A stretch of DNA of 64,000 nucleotides from Rhizoctonia solani (GCF_016906535.1 NC_057372.1:1531501-1595500), one strand, 5' to 3'; numbered from the stretch's first letter, positions 43,992 to 56,706 are shown. Numbers and translations: made by a program. The notes: generated from the sequence alone by a model not told the origin.

Positions 43992-46900
43992 TTAGAACTC
44001 CTTCTTCTTCTTGTGATTGGGATGGATAGTGGAGCCAGAGGTTTGCTTCCATTCTTTGATTACTTCTGGAGCATTCCTTAATTCTTTCTCTGTCTTCCAT
44101 CTATCATGTTCTGAGCTGTACCCAAGCCAACGGATTTTGTACTGCCTAATCCTCTTGTTGCCCTTCTTGACTGTCCTTTCTTCTACTATCTTTTCCACCT
44201 CATATTCAGGCATTTGTTGGAAGTCCTCTCTAGGTATATTCTGAGTGGGTTGGCTTCCAAACTCTGGGGGTGATGCCTTGTAAGATTCCAAGTGTGCTAT
44301 GTTAATGATTGGGTGTATGCAATAGCTAGCAGGTAATCTTATCCTATATGCTACTGGTGATATGCTTTCCATAACTTCAAATGGTCCTTCATAACGCATA
44401 TTTAGCTTATTCCCTTTCCCTGACTGATGTTTGAGTAAGTTTAAGGAATGGGGATTGATTAATACTAAATCTCCTGGCTCAAAGGTAACATGTGTCTTGT
44501 CAGAATTATAGTATTTCTGTTGATAATTCTGAGCTACTTTGAGAGCGTCCTTAGCTAGTGATTGTGCTAATTCCATGGATTCCTTGAATTCTTCAGCTGT
44601 TTGACTTTCTTGGGCTGGTCTTGGAATGTTCTCAGAAGTGAGAGCCAGTAAGTTGGCTGATGTTAGAGGCTGGAATCCACGGAGTAGAAAGGCTGGTGTC
44701 TGTTGTGTGGATGTATGCATACCTGTGTTGTATGAGTGCGCAAATCCTGGTAGAAGCTTACTCCAATTGTCCTTAGCTGGGTTAGTGAATACTCTAATTG
44801 CTACTTCTGTAGTTTGATTAAGTATCTCTGTTTGTCCATCACTCTGAGGATGATGTGCAGTGGTGAGTGCTTGCTGAATTCCTAACATACTAACTAAGTG
44901 ACCCCAAAAGGCTCCTGTCCATCTAGCATCTCTATCAGTGATTACTTGCCAAGGTAAACCATAGTGACACCATATGTGATCATGGAACAGTTGCGCTGTT
45001 TGTACTTCATCTATCTGAGTAGTACATGGGATGAAATGTCCATACTTAGTTAGTTTGTCCACAATAACTAGGATAGCATTGTAGTTGTTACTTGGTGGAA
45101 GATCCATGATGAAGTCCATTGATACTACTTCAAAAGGTTGCTGTGGAATAGGTAAAGGTTGAAGGAATCCTCTGGGTCCATGCCGTCAATGTCCTGCTTT
45201 CTGACAGATGTCACAAGTGTGTACATACTTCTGAATGCTTCTAGCCATCTTAGGCCAATAGTAAATAGAAGCAATTCGATGATATGTCTTAGCATAACCA
45301 GCATGTGCTCCTTGATTGAGGTTATCATGATTTTCCTTCAAAATATCTACTTGTAGATCCCTAGGTACACATAGCCAATACTTTTCCTGGGAATCTATAA
45401 AGTAGATCAATCCATTATCTCCTATCTGATATTGATGGAAGGGTGGATTGAGTGGATTGTGGTGCGATTGGAACTCTTCCATCACTTGCTTAAAATGGGA
45501 GTCCTTCTTGTATGCTTCTATGAACCTTGTGATTTCTTCTGAGTTTATTGATATTTCCACAGAGTATGATGTAGTTGTTTGATAAGAGATAGCTTCTGCC
45601 GGTGTGGGTATCCACTTCTTGATGGGCTTCTGGCTATTTCTAATTTTGTAACTCTGGGTGAATGCACTTGCAACTTTAAGAAGTTTCTCTTCAAAACGTT
45701 CATTTATCTCCTTATAGAGGTTTCTTAATGGGTCTTCCTCCATGTTGAGCTTGAGTGGAGTTGATTGGTCTGCTAGAGGGCTGGTATGATATGGGGTTCT
45801 CCTCCTAAGTCTTGAGATAGGATCTGCATTGTCATGTACTCTTCCCGCGCGGTGCACAATCTGCATTCCTGGATAGGCTGAGAATACTAAGCCCCATGTC
45901 ATGAGTCTTCTGTTGACATTATTGTAAGTCTTGCTCCAAGTGAGAGCGGCATGATCTGTGATAGCAACAAATTCAGCTCCTTCCAAGTATACCTGAAATT
46001 TCACAAGTGCTTCCTTGAGGGCTAATGCTTTGCGCTCTGTTGGGGAGTAGTTTCTTTCTGCTTCTTTTAGAATCCTTGACCAATAAGCAATGACTCGCTC
46101 CACTTGTACAGTTGTTTCTTCAAAGTCTTGCTTATCCCATGTATCCCCCCCAGTCACGTCGTCTCTCTGCTTGGAAGCAGGAATTGTCATTCTGGGAACT
46201 GGGTTTCCTTTATCATATTCCCCCCTTAAGTACTTGTATGCCTTTGTCCCTTTTAGGTCTTTTATCTTGATTGATTGGACTTGCTGTAATATTCCTCCAA
46301 GGCCATAGTCACATGCATCTGTATATAATCTGTATGGTTTTCCAATAATAGGATAAGCCATTACTGGAGCAGATGCAAGGGCCTCTTTAGCAAGTTCAAA
46401 TGCTTGTTGTTCCTTTTCCTCCCAAGACCAAGCTGTTCCTTTCTTGAGAAGCTTGAACAAAGGCGCTACAATCCATGAGTAGAAGGGAATATAGCTAGAG
46501 AAATAAGTCATCATCCCTAGGAAAGTCTGTAAGGTAGGAACATTTTTAGGGGGTTCCAACTCTAAGATAGCATCAACTTTTTCCTTGTGGGTTGATAGAC
46601 CTAATCTTGATACCTTCTGTCCTAGCAATAGTAGTGATTGGTATCCAATGTGATATTTCTTTGGAGATAGGGTGATTTCAGCTTCTTCAATAGCTCCTAA
46701 GACTTGATCTAAGTGATTGCAATGGTCTTCAAACTTAACACTATAGATCACTATGTCATCAATATATACTAGGGCAAATTGCCATAGAAATCTTGAAAGT
46801 ATCCTATTCATGACACGCTGGAACTCTGCTGGTCCATTCCTATATCCAAAGAGTAGTTTGGTAGGTTGCCAATGGCCGTTGTGACATCTGAAAGCAAGTT

Positions 46901-49900
46901 TCTCTCTGTCTTCCTCCTTAATGGTTAGCTGAGTGAAACCAGCTAGCGCATCTAAGGTAGTAAGCCATTGAGATCCTTCCAAGGCATGCAAAATGTCAGT
47001 TTGCTTTGGTAAGGGATACTCATCTGGTACAGCTACTTCATTGAGACGTCTGTAATCCACACATAGTCTGGGTTTACTGTTGCGATAGACTACTATGACA
47101 GGAAATCCCCAAGCACTTTTGGATGGCTCAATGACTCCCAGTTTAAGCCATTCCTCAATCTGCTTGTCAATGACTTCTCTTTTAGCTGGAGAAGCATGGT
47201 AAGGGGTTAGAGATATTTCTTTAGTTCCTGGCCTTAGTCTAATTTCCAGTTGAGTGTTATGAGTACCAAGTCTACCATCTAATCCAAAGGCTAACTCATG
47301 CTTGCGCAAAACTTTTTCTAGTTTAGCCCTTTGATTAGGGGTGAGATGTTCTGAGAAATTAACTTCTTGAAGAAATCTATCTGAAGGGACAGGTTCTGGG
47401 TCAGGTACTTCAGCAGTCTTAGGTCCTCCTTCAGGCAACTTCATTAATTCCTCTTCTTGCACAGTAGGCTTCTCTTCAGCTTTCCTCTGCACCATGGCTT
47501 GCACTAAGGTAGCATACTTGATAATGCTGTCTTTTTCTTCCTTAGCAATGTCCTTTTCCTTTGCAAGGTATTTGTTAGGATCATGCATATATCCAAGAAT
47601 TTCTCCTCCTTGCAATCTTAAAGGATGTTCTGATAGGTTAGAAACCTGAATCTTGGGATTGTTCCTATCTATCAGGCAGTCTGTTATTGCAAACAGATGT
47701 TCTTCTTGTCGATGGGAATTGAAAGATCTGTCCATAAAACCAGAGGCTTGACCTTCCTTCCATGTTGTCTTTACTTTGATGAGCTTGATGGTATGCGCTG
47801 GGATAGTAACTGTCTCATAGACTTTTACTTTGACAGTATTGGGAGGTAATTTCCTATGTTGGAGTCGCTTTTTGTAGGCTTTCTTAGAGATCTTGATTTT
47901 CTCAGAATTCTTGATGAATCCTTGCGCAACTTCAACCATAAAGGTATTACCTTGTTGGTCAATTCTTGGGCTGGAATCTGATTCTTCCACAGGAATAGAA
48001 TGTCCTGTATCCCCAAAAACTATCCTTGTTCCATCTCCATTCCTAACTAATGACAGTTGATACTGAGATGCAAAGTCTGTTCCTAAGATAAAAGGTGTGT
48101 TCATGTTAGGAACTATGTAGGCTTCTACAATCATTTTAACTAATCCTTGTTCAGTATCAAAGATGATAGGAAGGGAAATATACTGTGATAAGCTACTATT
48201 CCCAGTAACTTGAATTAACTTGAGTTTTTGTCCAATGCGCACTCTAGGTGATGGATCTAGAGTTTTAAGTATTGACTCATTAATGAGAGTGATCTCTGAT
48301 CCTGAGTCAAAGGTGATGCGCTTCTTAGGTCCATTATTTGTCTGAAGCCAACCTTTGATGATGGTGGCTTTAGATCCAAAGAAAGCAGTTCCTGGTGGTC
48401 TTGACATTAATTGCTTGAGAGTGATTTCTTCTCCATTTTTGGCAATAGCTGTATGACTACTAGCCATTTTCAGTTTCTTATTAAGGCTCTTCCTAGTGGG
48501 GAGCTTGGGTTGTACATATCCAGAGAATACAGATGAATCAGATTCCTTACTGCCCTGGTCAGCAGAGTTAGTACCCTGGCTGACAGTGGTCCCCTCCAGA
48601 CCATGCTGTTCCTCCTGGGATCCAGAGCTGGGCTTAGCGCTGGAGGTAGAGACAGCTAATGACTGAAGGGGCTTATGAAAATCCTGCTCTTCCTCAGAAA
48701 CAGACTCTTCTCCTTCAGTGTCATATTCTGTTTCATCAAGGTAGGCTTCATCACAGAGATCTTCATAAGCTTCCTGGGCTTCCCATTCATCATCATCTGC
48801 TTGTGCCATATGTGATTGCACAAATCTGGAGTTCTTCTTGGCATGCTTACAGTCTCTATCCCAGTGCATCATACTTCCACAGTGTCTACAAGGTCTAGCT
48901 TTCTTGTCTTTAGGAGTTTTACCTTTAGATACTGTAGAGTCATCCTTAGGGTATTTTGGTGGAGGATTATTTTGATGCCATCCTACTGGTTTAGATCCTG
49001 CTAAGTGTGAGCGCGCACTTGGCCTAGAGTGCCTGTTTCCTTCTAGTCTCTTGAGAGTAGATTGCATCTGATGTAGCTGACGCTGTATGTCAGAGTTATG
49101 AGAAGAATCTTTTCCCAAAAGGTCCTCCTCATGCCATGCAATCTTGTCAAGGAAGTCCTCCCAAGTGACTATTCTTGAGGTGTCTATATGCGTGGTCCAG
49201 GACTTAGGAGCACCATTCATGATTTCAAAGATTAATTCAGAGTCAGTCCAGTCACTGACAATAGTAAGAGCCTCCATCTTCCTGATGACATAGTCTTCTG
49301 GAGTCTCTTCTGAATGATCTTTATCCCTGAACCTGATGCGCATGGCTTCATTCTTGCTTCTGTTCAGGAAGGTCCTATTCATGAAGTGGATAGTGATAGC
49401 TTGCCTAAGTGCTGGCCAGTCTTCAGTTATAATTCGCCTATAGTCCTTATCTAATGCATTGAACCATCTAAGAGCTCTTCCTGTGAACCTGAGAGGAATC
49501 TGCTGTCCAAGCTGAATTCTAGTGTAGCTACTATACTCAGCTATGTTGTTGATGGATGTCATCCAGCGCAACAGCTTCTTAGTGTCTCCATCCCACTCTG
49601 GGATTATGTCAGGTTTCAGCTTAGTATCAAAATGTACAGGAGCTGGATTGAAAGGTCTAGCTCTAGCTGCATTTGCTTGAGCATATGGTTCATTTCCTGG
49701 ATCTTCTGGGTCGTTGGGAGGTCCTCCTCCATTCCTTCTGGGTGGGTTGTTCCTTCTTTTACCAGAGTTATCAAAATCTCCCTCATCGCTATCATATGGT
49801 GGGTCATTTCCTCCTCCTCCTTCAGCTAAGGGAGCTAGTCTATCTCTAAGTTGATCCCTAGGAGGTGGATCATTAAACAGCTCACTAAACCTTCTAGAGG

Positions 49901-52466
49901 AGACCATACGTCCTACAATATGAGGAGGTAACCTAGTCCTATCAATGGGTGGTGCTGGAAGTACTTGAAGTTGTGGGACAGGTGCTAGTAGAGGGGCTAA
50001 GAAGTTTCCTCTCCTACTCATATTAGCTTCTTCTCTAGTAACTGGTGCTGGCGGCTCCTGTAAGTAAGGTAAATTGGTATGGATACTTAGAGGAGTTCTT
50101 CTTGATTCAGGAGAGGAGGTAGGTCTCCTGTGGGCACTTTCAGCTAGTCTAGAGGAGCGCTCTTCTGGGATTGTAGATACTCTGGTAAAGGATTCAGCTG
50201 GTATAGCTGGTCTTCCTGAGGATTGCCAATTTGCTCCCAAGGAAGATCTGCGATTAATAAAGTCAGCATGTGGAGGTGGATCTCTAAGAGGAATACTTGG
50301 GCCTGCAAGGCTAACTCTTCTAGCAGCGTTGCTTAAAGGTGGATTATAAGGTATATTCCTAACATTATCCTCTTCTACTTGGCTCCTAATCCTGGGAGTA
50401 GACTGTGCTACTGGAATTTGCATGGTATGAGTAGCAGCACTTGAGACAGAAGTAATAGAATCAGCAGGAGTAGCTGGGGCTATTAGTTCTGGGGCTACTT
50501 GGTCTCTTCCAGTTGATGATTCAGAAGAACTTAAGCCATCTATACTTCCATCTGAAAGATTGTTGATGTAGTCTTCAAGGGCTTGTATATTGAAAGGAGG
50601 TATAGCTGAAGGTTGGGCAATAGGAACACTTGCATTACCTCTAGGTGATGACGGTAAGGTTTCTTCTGAACTAGTGGAAGGGACTATAGTGGGTCTAGGA
50701 GTAGGTGGTCTAGGTCCTAGAGATCTAGCAGCTTCTCTCCTAAGTCTCTCAGTCCTTTCTAAGGTAGGTGGGACTTGTAATGTTACATGGGGTGACTCTT
50801 CTGGTATTCTTCCTAAGGGTATAGATCTAGAGGAAGAAGTAGCAATAGAGCTAGGAGGTGATGATAAAGGTTCTGAGGGAATAAGTGTGGTTCCATTATC
50901 AGGTCCTAAATACCTAGGTTGCATAGTAACAGTAAGAGAGGCTTTGGATGAATGAAGACTACTAGGAGGTTGTCCTGGAGGAGTGCTACTGGAGGTGTGC
51001 AGGGTTACAGTTGGAGGAGAAACTTGAGGATCTGGAAGTAAAGGACTAGCAATAGTAACTTGACTAGTGGGTTTGATAAGACTCCTTAGTAAGTTTTCTT
51101 GAGCCGCCTCCTGTGGAGTGACAGAAGAGGCTCTAGAACTTTTGGGCACTAAAAGGGTCATATCTTGCTTGAGTTGTAGGGTCCTATCCCTAAGGTGTTC
51201 TTGTCCAGGTTCTACCTCACTGAGATGTCCTGCAGAGATGACTGGGGAAGGTGGTCCAGTCTGAAGTTGTCTACCAAGGATCTCATATAGCTTCTGAATG
51301 AAACGCTCCATCTGATCCCTATAAGTGACAGCAGCTACCTCAAAGGAATGAGAGGTGAATAAACAGTCATGTTCTGGCCATTCAGGAATGGGCAATAGCT
51401 CCTCCATGTCATAGACGCTATGAACAGTTCTCTTGATTAGTTTATTCAGGTCTATGTGTAACTTACCATATTCAGGCCAATGGTTGATTTCTTGAGCAGG
51501 AACTAACTTGGTAGTAATGCAACATGTAGGTCTAAAGGTTACTACAGTATCTAGTAGTTTGAAGTAGTGAGAAGCCCATTGCTCACAAGAAGGTGAGGGG
51601 TAGCAATTCTCATGGGCTGGAGGTATCTCCACATGATAGAATACTCTTCCTAGCTGCCTGTAGACTTTCCTAAAACTATTAGCTTGAGGGTTCTTCCTGC
51701 ACCAAGAGGTCATTTGGGTACAGTCAGGCTGATAGTTGAATTCTCCTGGAGATTCTTCATTTAAAGGGTATAAGGTAGTGGAAGGAGAATAGGGTAGGTA
51801 CTTCTGGATTGCTGGGTCATTAGTAAAAGACCTATCATTAGGATCCAGTAAGGCAGCTTGAGTTTCCCTATGCTTAGATATGTGGGCTTCAGAAGTCTTT
51901 CCTTTAGATCTCTTAAGCTCATGAGAGTTCATAGGCTCAGAGGGCTGAGGTTTACTAGAGGAAGGTTCCAACATCTCTATATCAGGGAGTCCAAATACAG
52001 GTATCATCCTCTGGAAGGTAGCTGAGCTAGCCTTATTACCAAAAGGTGAAGGTTTCCTTATAGAAGAACTTGGCTTAGCTAGCTTGTTTGCTTCCTGACT
52101 AGCTTCATATTCCAAAGGAGACAATCTTGGAGAGTGTCTGGATGATGACTTATGAGAGTGGGGTGATATTCTTCTTGAGCTACTAGGTCCTGTTTGAGGG
52201 TCTTCCAAGGCTGGCATGGAAGCAAGTGGCTTGATGGGTGATTCATAGGGTTGGATAGGTTGGGGAATCACTAGCTCCTCAGGAGAGGATTGCTCAATAG
52301 AGTACCTAGTAGGTCCAAAAGGGTTGCTGGGACTATCTGTAGGTATCCTGTCTCTAGGAAGCACAGAGCTTCTAGGGGTACTATGTCTAGGCATACCTTC
52401 TCTTGAAAGTCTTGTGTCCCAAGGGGTCCTATTAGAGGATACAGGTCTACTTGATCTTCTAGACAT
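43992..52466 (-). CDS. pol: Element F gag-pol polyprotein, one in-frame TGA
   Basis: A single frame of about 2824 residues from ATG 52466, broken only by TGA at 45186-45188 after DICQKAGH, where CGA fits. Residues 1 to about 900 are Ser/Pro/Arg-rich and of low complexity, apart from one block around residues 260-410. Then come a capsid domain (about 945-1090), knuckle CRHCGSMMHWDRDC (about 1195), protease TFDSGSEITL (about 1387), RT with LCVDYRRLNE and VYIDDIVIYS (about 1800-1900), RNase H YTDACDYGLGG (about 2050), integrase HHCC (about 2395-2424) with MDFIMDLP, ITDRDARW and HPQSDGQTEIL, and a chromodomain (YEVEKIVEER..IRWLGYSSEHDRW). Gag and pol are fused without a frameshift, unlike A, B and G. 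The RT active site is intact. Confidence 0.93.
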
Positions 52467-52570
52467 AAAAGAATGTTAGTAGAGTATCACAATTAGAATG
52501 TATATACAAAGTATGAAAGCTTGTACAAAAGATTACAGGTAAGAATTAAAGATAACCAACACTAGGCCCT

Positions 52571-52583
52571 GCGGTGGTCACCA
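52571..52583 (-). promoter_or_regulatory. Element F primer-binding site, tRNA type
   Basis: On minus the 5' LTR ends TTAACA, then T, then TGGTGACCACCGC. TGG complements the CCA end of a tRNA, so F would use a tRNA primer, unlike A and G. I do not assign the tRNA. Confidence 0.7.
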
Positions 52584-52584
52584 A

Positions 52585-54107
52585 TGTTAAGAGTTGTGTA
52601 AGTACAGGAGTAAGAAAGAATTACTATATACAAAATGTATATGGGAATAACTAAGAACTAGTATTAAGAATCAGAATATATGCACAGAATATATGCACAA
52701 CATAGGCTAGGTTATCAGGAATAACAACTCCTAACAAATAGTCTAGCAACTATGAAGTGCAGGTGGTTGGTTATGTATAGTACCTTAGACTAATGTTACT
52801 TAAGCCTAAGTGACCAAGGGTATGTATACTTAAGGTTTCTGGGATAGTACCTTAAGTAAGAGGGTTACCTGACTAATGTACAGGATTTATAGGACTTGCC
52901 TAATAAGTATAGGACTTATATATGCTTAAGTAAGACTTAAGACTTATGGGGTTTACCTAAAATATATCTAGGATTTATGAGATATTGTAGATAAAGCTAT
53001 CTACAATATAAGGGGTATGGTGGATTGAAACACTATCACTCAATCACAACAATCCTTGCAGTATTGTTGCACTATACTCAATGTTGAACTCAACAACTGT
53101 GACAGTCAAGGGGCACAGGGTTGCAGTAAGTACACTAATAGGTTACCCTGTGTCTGTTGGGACTGGCCTATGGTCTTAGTGCGCCGAATAACCTCCTATG
53201 CTATTTACAGTGAGTCAATCACTAAAGTAAATGCGCAGATAAGCTGTTAAAGGCTTGTGTGTATATGTCAATATATAAGAGTGGATAAATGGATGCATTA
53301 GAAGCGTCTTCACAGGGTCCTTTTATACCCTGAGAAGGCGCACAAACAAGTATATACATGATTGATACCAAGAGGGGGTACAGGAGGTATATGTGGCAAC
53401 TGAAACACTTGAGGGAGCCAATACTTTGGTACATAGTAAACAAACAATAGATCCTAATATTTGCCCCAAGGCAATGTTTGCCCCAAGGCATTATTTACCT
53501 GTGTGGGTCCTTAGATGTCCCAAGGCTAAGTGTTTCATCCTTGGAGTAAACAATCCCAAAGGTAGGATACCTCTGCATTGGGTACTTACAGTAAATGGGG
53601 CATAACTCAGCCAAATGTTGTCCGTTTTGGGAGTTTGACCCAGCGTTCTGGAGCGCACAAACATGCGCACCTAAGCGCAAGTGATTCGGCAGTGTGGGAT
53701 GCCCGGGTGATGGAGAAAAGGCGCATTTAGTGCGTCGGCGCTTAAGGGCTGATTAAGCGCCAGAGCACTTGCCTACGCGACAGGGGGGACCCTGAATATT
53801 TCTGTGTGTAGCCACAAGATAGAATCTTGAATAATAAATACTACAAACAAGAGAAATATTACTTGTTACTGTTTATCTACTCAGCTGAATTTATATATAT
53901 TTAAATGAGTGAGAAAACAGCATATATGCAAAAGATATTGCATATTGAGGGTGTTCCTGAGGTTTATAGGTTTTGCAAAGGTTGCAATTGGATAGAAGGA
54001 CCTTGAAAACCTTAGTTTGGATCTCTATCTTATTTATTTACTGTAGTATTACTTGTGTAATTAATAAAATAAGTACAGATTAAAGAAGAAATGTCATATC
54101 CATAACA
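52585..54107 (-). repeat. Element F 5' LTR
   Basis: TGTTAAGAGTTG to TCCATAACA on plus. Its final 180 bp match the truncated F LTR at 62976 better than they match its own partner LTR. Confidence 0.93.
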
Positions 54108-54373
54108 GGATGCCTGCCTCAATGCAAGTGAGGCCATTGACAATTTGCGTGATCTGGCATGTGCCATAGCGTCTGATGCAAACTACATGCAATCTGAGGG
54201 GTGTATTGAGGTAAAAGAGTTCAGGTCTTTCTGAATCCATGTGAGGATAGCCTAGTTGGTGGTGTGCAATCACCCAGTGCGCTCTGTGGCAAGGGAAAAA
54301 AGAACTGTAAGAAGTAAAGGTGGGGATGAGGACCTGAGTGATGTCCAGGTTGATAAATTGGCTACAGCCAGGA

Positions 54374-54386
54374 AAGAACAATTCAC
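54374..54386 (-). promoter_or_regulatory. Element G primer-binding site, self-priming type
   Basis: On minus, the 5' LTR end ATGACA..TGTGACA is followed by TT and then GTGAATTGTTCTT. The same LTR contains the exact complement AAGAACAATTCAC (plus 54467-54479), roughly 35-40 nt after its TTATAAAAG box, where the transcript should start. All 13 bases pair. There is no TGG. Confidence 0.75.
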
Positions 54387-54388
54387 AA

Positions 54389-54843
54389 TGTCACAACCAA
54401 GAGTGAAATGACTGCTGTGAGATATTGAGACAATTCACACAGATGAGAGAGTGGGAAATCAACAAGGTGAATTGTTCTTGGGGTTTCCAAGGCAATTCAC
54501 AGTCTTCTTTTATAACAAAAGTGAAAGGGGGTAAATACAAGGAGAAGGGATGGTGTCTGGGCTGCACAACTTGGAAGCAAGATGGAGCATATGGCTCAGA
54601 AGCTCTACACATTGAACTGGGCTGGTGCGCAGCAAGATAAGCAAGATAGAAGCACTTAGAGCGGAATAAGTCTGGGCTAAGTGCAAGAAGGGAACAAGGG
54701 AGAGGGAAGAACATAAACAGGGAAGATAGGAACTATGCAAACAGATGAGATGGATACAGATGAGTCCCCCAGACAAATGCACTGGGGGGAGGGAGGAGGT
54801 GACAGGCAGCACATAATCATGTCAGGAGGTGAGGCTCATGACA
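54389..54843 (-). repeat. Element G 5' LTR
   Basis: 455 bp with about 14 differences by eye from the 3' LTR, mostly transitions. Confidence 0.93.
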
Positions 54844-55458
54844 AGTTCTTGGAAGGCTGCTTTCTCTGGTGGTCCCCAAGAGCAGGAGTTCTCCTTTTTT
54901 GTAAGGTTGTGGGGGGGACACACTACTGAACTAAAGCTGGGGATAAATCTTCTCAGGTAGTTGACAAATCCTAAAAAGGCTTGGACTTGTTTGACCATTT
55001 TGGGGAATGGCCATGATGTGACTGCCTTGACTTTCTTCTGGTCCATGGAGAAGCTGGTGGGAGAAATGACAATGGCAAGGTAATCAACCATGGTAGCATG
55101 AAGGTGGCACTGTCCTAGATGTCCCCAAGGGGCACTGAGGCAGCAGGTGCTTGTGGCTGTGTAATACAGAGAATATACCACATAAGGTGGTGGAAGTGCT
55201 ACCTACAACAACTAACTACTATACTACAGTGACAAGATGCTGTAAGGGATCAACAAGCTACCTAAGTACAACCAAGAAGCCACTCAAGGCAGTGTGAGCA
55301 CTGTATCTACTTTAGCAGTGAGTGAACCCAGGCTATATGGCCCTGTGTGCAATGGTGGAGACAACAAGAGGTAATTGACCTGGGGATTACCATGGTCAAT
55401 TGCCCTCCTTATATATTCCTAGATGTGACTATTTACAAATACAACATATCAAATATCA

Positions 55459-56006
55459 TGTTGTACACCAACTGTAAGGTTGGGTACTTGCTAGTGGTGG
55501 GCACTTGAGGCCATACTACTACAGACAAAGATGACTAAGCTAAGGCTAAACTACTGGGAAAACCACTTAAGGCAGTGTGGAAAGGCCTAAGGCCAGTGAC
55601 AAGCTATTCTACTTGTGTGAGTGGGGGACCTTAGGGGTCCAAGCTACAGTTAGTCAGAGGTCTTATGGACCTAGCTACTGGAGACTACTGAGACCTGTCT
55701 GAGCAGTTAGACAAGGTAAAATTGACTTGGGGTCTCCAAGCAATTTTCCTGTGGTTTATATAGACATGAGAACTACATACAGGCAGTCTGTGCACATGAG
55801 AAAAAGGAAGAGTTCATGTGAAAAGAAGCATGCTGCAGGCTGCGCAGAAGCATGGTTATGTGCTAAGCACCCTTGGGACGGCATCTCAGCATAATAAGCA
55901 CTGAGGTCACATGACCAGAAAACAAAAGATATTGAGTCCGTAAAAAATACTAAAAATAAGAGAAAAAATAGGAGATTCCAATGGTAAAAATTGTAGGGGT
56001 GTAACA
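55459..56006 (-). mobile_element. Solo LTR, family A (548 bp), nested
   Basis: It begins TGTTGTACACC and ends GGGGTGTAACA, with target duplication TATCA at 55454-55458 and 56007-56011. Confidence 0.92.
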
Positions 56007-56118
56007 TATCATAACCAATAAGACCCCTGTTCCATTTGCAGCCTTACTCATGCATACATGTCACCTATGTGTCATAGTGATGTCATTGAGGTGTAGGTGG
56101 CTATGTATGCTGACTAAG

Positions 56119-56706
56119 TGTTACACCCTCATGAATAATACCCCTGGAATCCCCTTATGTTTTTGATATCTATAGTATTTTTTCCAAACTCTTTATCTGT
56201 TGTTTTTTCAATCATGTGATCTTGGCACCTACACATGCTGAGATGCCATGCTGAGATGCTGTGCCAGGATGCCATGCCAAGATGCCATGCCAAGGGTGCT
56301 TATTATAGATCCATGCTTCTGCACAGCCTGTAGCACACTTCTCATTTCACATGTAAACTTCTCTTCCCACATGCACAGACCACATGTACATAGCTCTCTT
56401 TGTTATAAATACAGCAGGGAAATTGCTTGGAGACCCCAAGTCAATTTTACCTTGTCTTTCATTACAGACAGGTACCTCAGTAGCTAAGTAGTTCAGGCCC
56501 CCATAGGCCCCTTACTCAATGACCATCTCAGTAGTTACCCCACCCTCACTGGCCTAAGGCCCCTCATCACCATCAGTAGTTAGTTAGACACTGCCATAAG
56601 CAGTTTAGTTAGTAGTAGTTAGCCTAGATAGTAGTTTTACCTTGTTTAGTACAGCCACAAGTGCCTGCCACTAGCAAGTACCCAACCTTACAGTTGGCAT
56701 ACAACA
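56119..56706 (+). mobile_element. Solo LTR, family A (588 bp), nested, opposite orientation
   Basis: It begins TGTTACACCCTC and ends TTGGCATACAACA, with target duplication CTAAG at 56114-56118 and 56707-56711. It contains several ATGCCATGC-type tandem variants near 56240-56300 in place of the GC-rich stretch of element A. Confidence 0.92.

Larger units (their letters stand above)
40473..54107 (-). mobile_element. Ty3/gypsy chromovirus element F, complete, 13.6 kb
   Basis: Two 1523-bp LTRs (40473-41995 and 52585-54107) and target duplication GGATG (40468-40472 and 54108-54112). The order on minus is LTR, tRNA-type primer site, a single giant gag-pol frame, ORF3, a roughly 450-bp untranslated stretch, a polypurine tract (complement of TATCCCCCCCAATC after 41995), LTR. 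It is much larger than A or G because of long LTRs, a long region before gag, and ORF3. One nonsense codon is the only lesion I saw. Confidence 0.95.
38891..54167 (-). pseudogene. gag: Element G gag, split by element F and frameshifted
   Basis: ATG 54167 opens gag. After about 20 codons F is inserted (duplication GGATG), and gag continues from 40472 to 38891. A one-base shift lies near 40030 in a run of A and G, and a TGA at 39476-39478 stands where CGA fits. Capsid-like sequence follows (KKWGQIYLEKLL; ATEFRIIASKLEW), and a knuckle CSKCGEKSHKWEDC near 39040. The N-terminal region is Ser/Pro-rich. Confidence 0.85.
34157..54843 (-). mobile_element. Ty3/gypsy element G, complete, carrying element F
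   Basis: LTRs of 455 bp at 34157-34611 and 54389-54843 are about 97% alike. Target duplication AGTTC is at 34152-34156 and 54844-54848. Without F its length is about 7.05 kb. The order on minus is LTR, self-priming site, gag, pol, ORF3, polypurine tract (complement of TTGCCCCCCTC, 34612-34622), LTR. F inserted at gag codon 20. Confidence 0.95.

Noticed and set aside
45125..45328. A small gene between the two large F open frames
   Set aside because: The two large frames are in the same phase, separated by one TGA, so they are one polyprotein and the small frame is a shadow.
50074..50955. Plus-strand open frames opposite the F leader region
   Set aside because: Low-complexity Ser/Pro-rich coding on minus gives Gly/Leu/Glu-rich frames on plus. 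There is no independent support.
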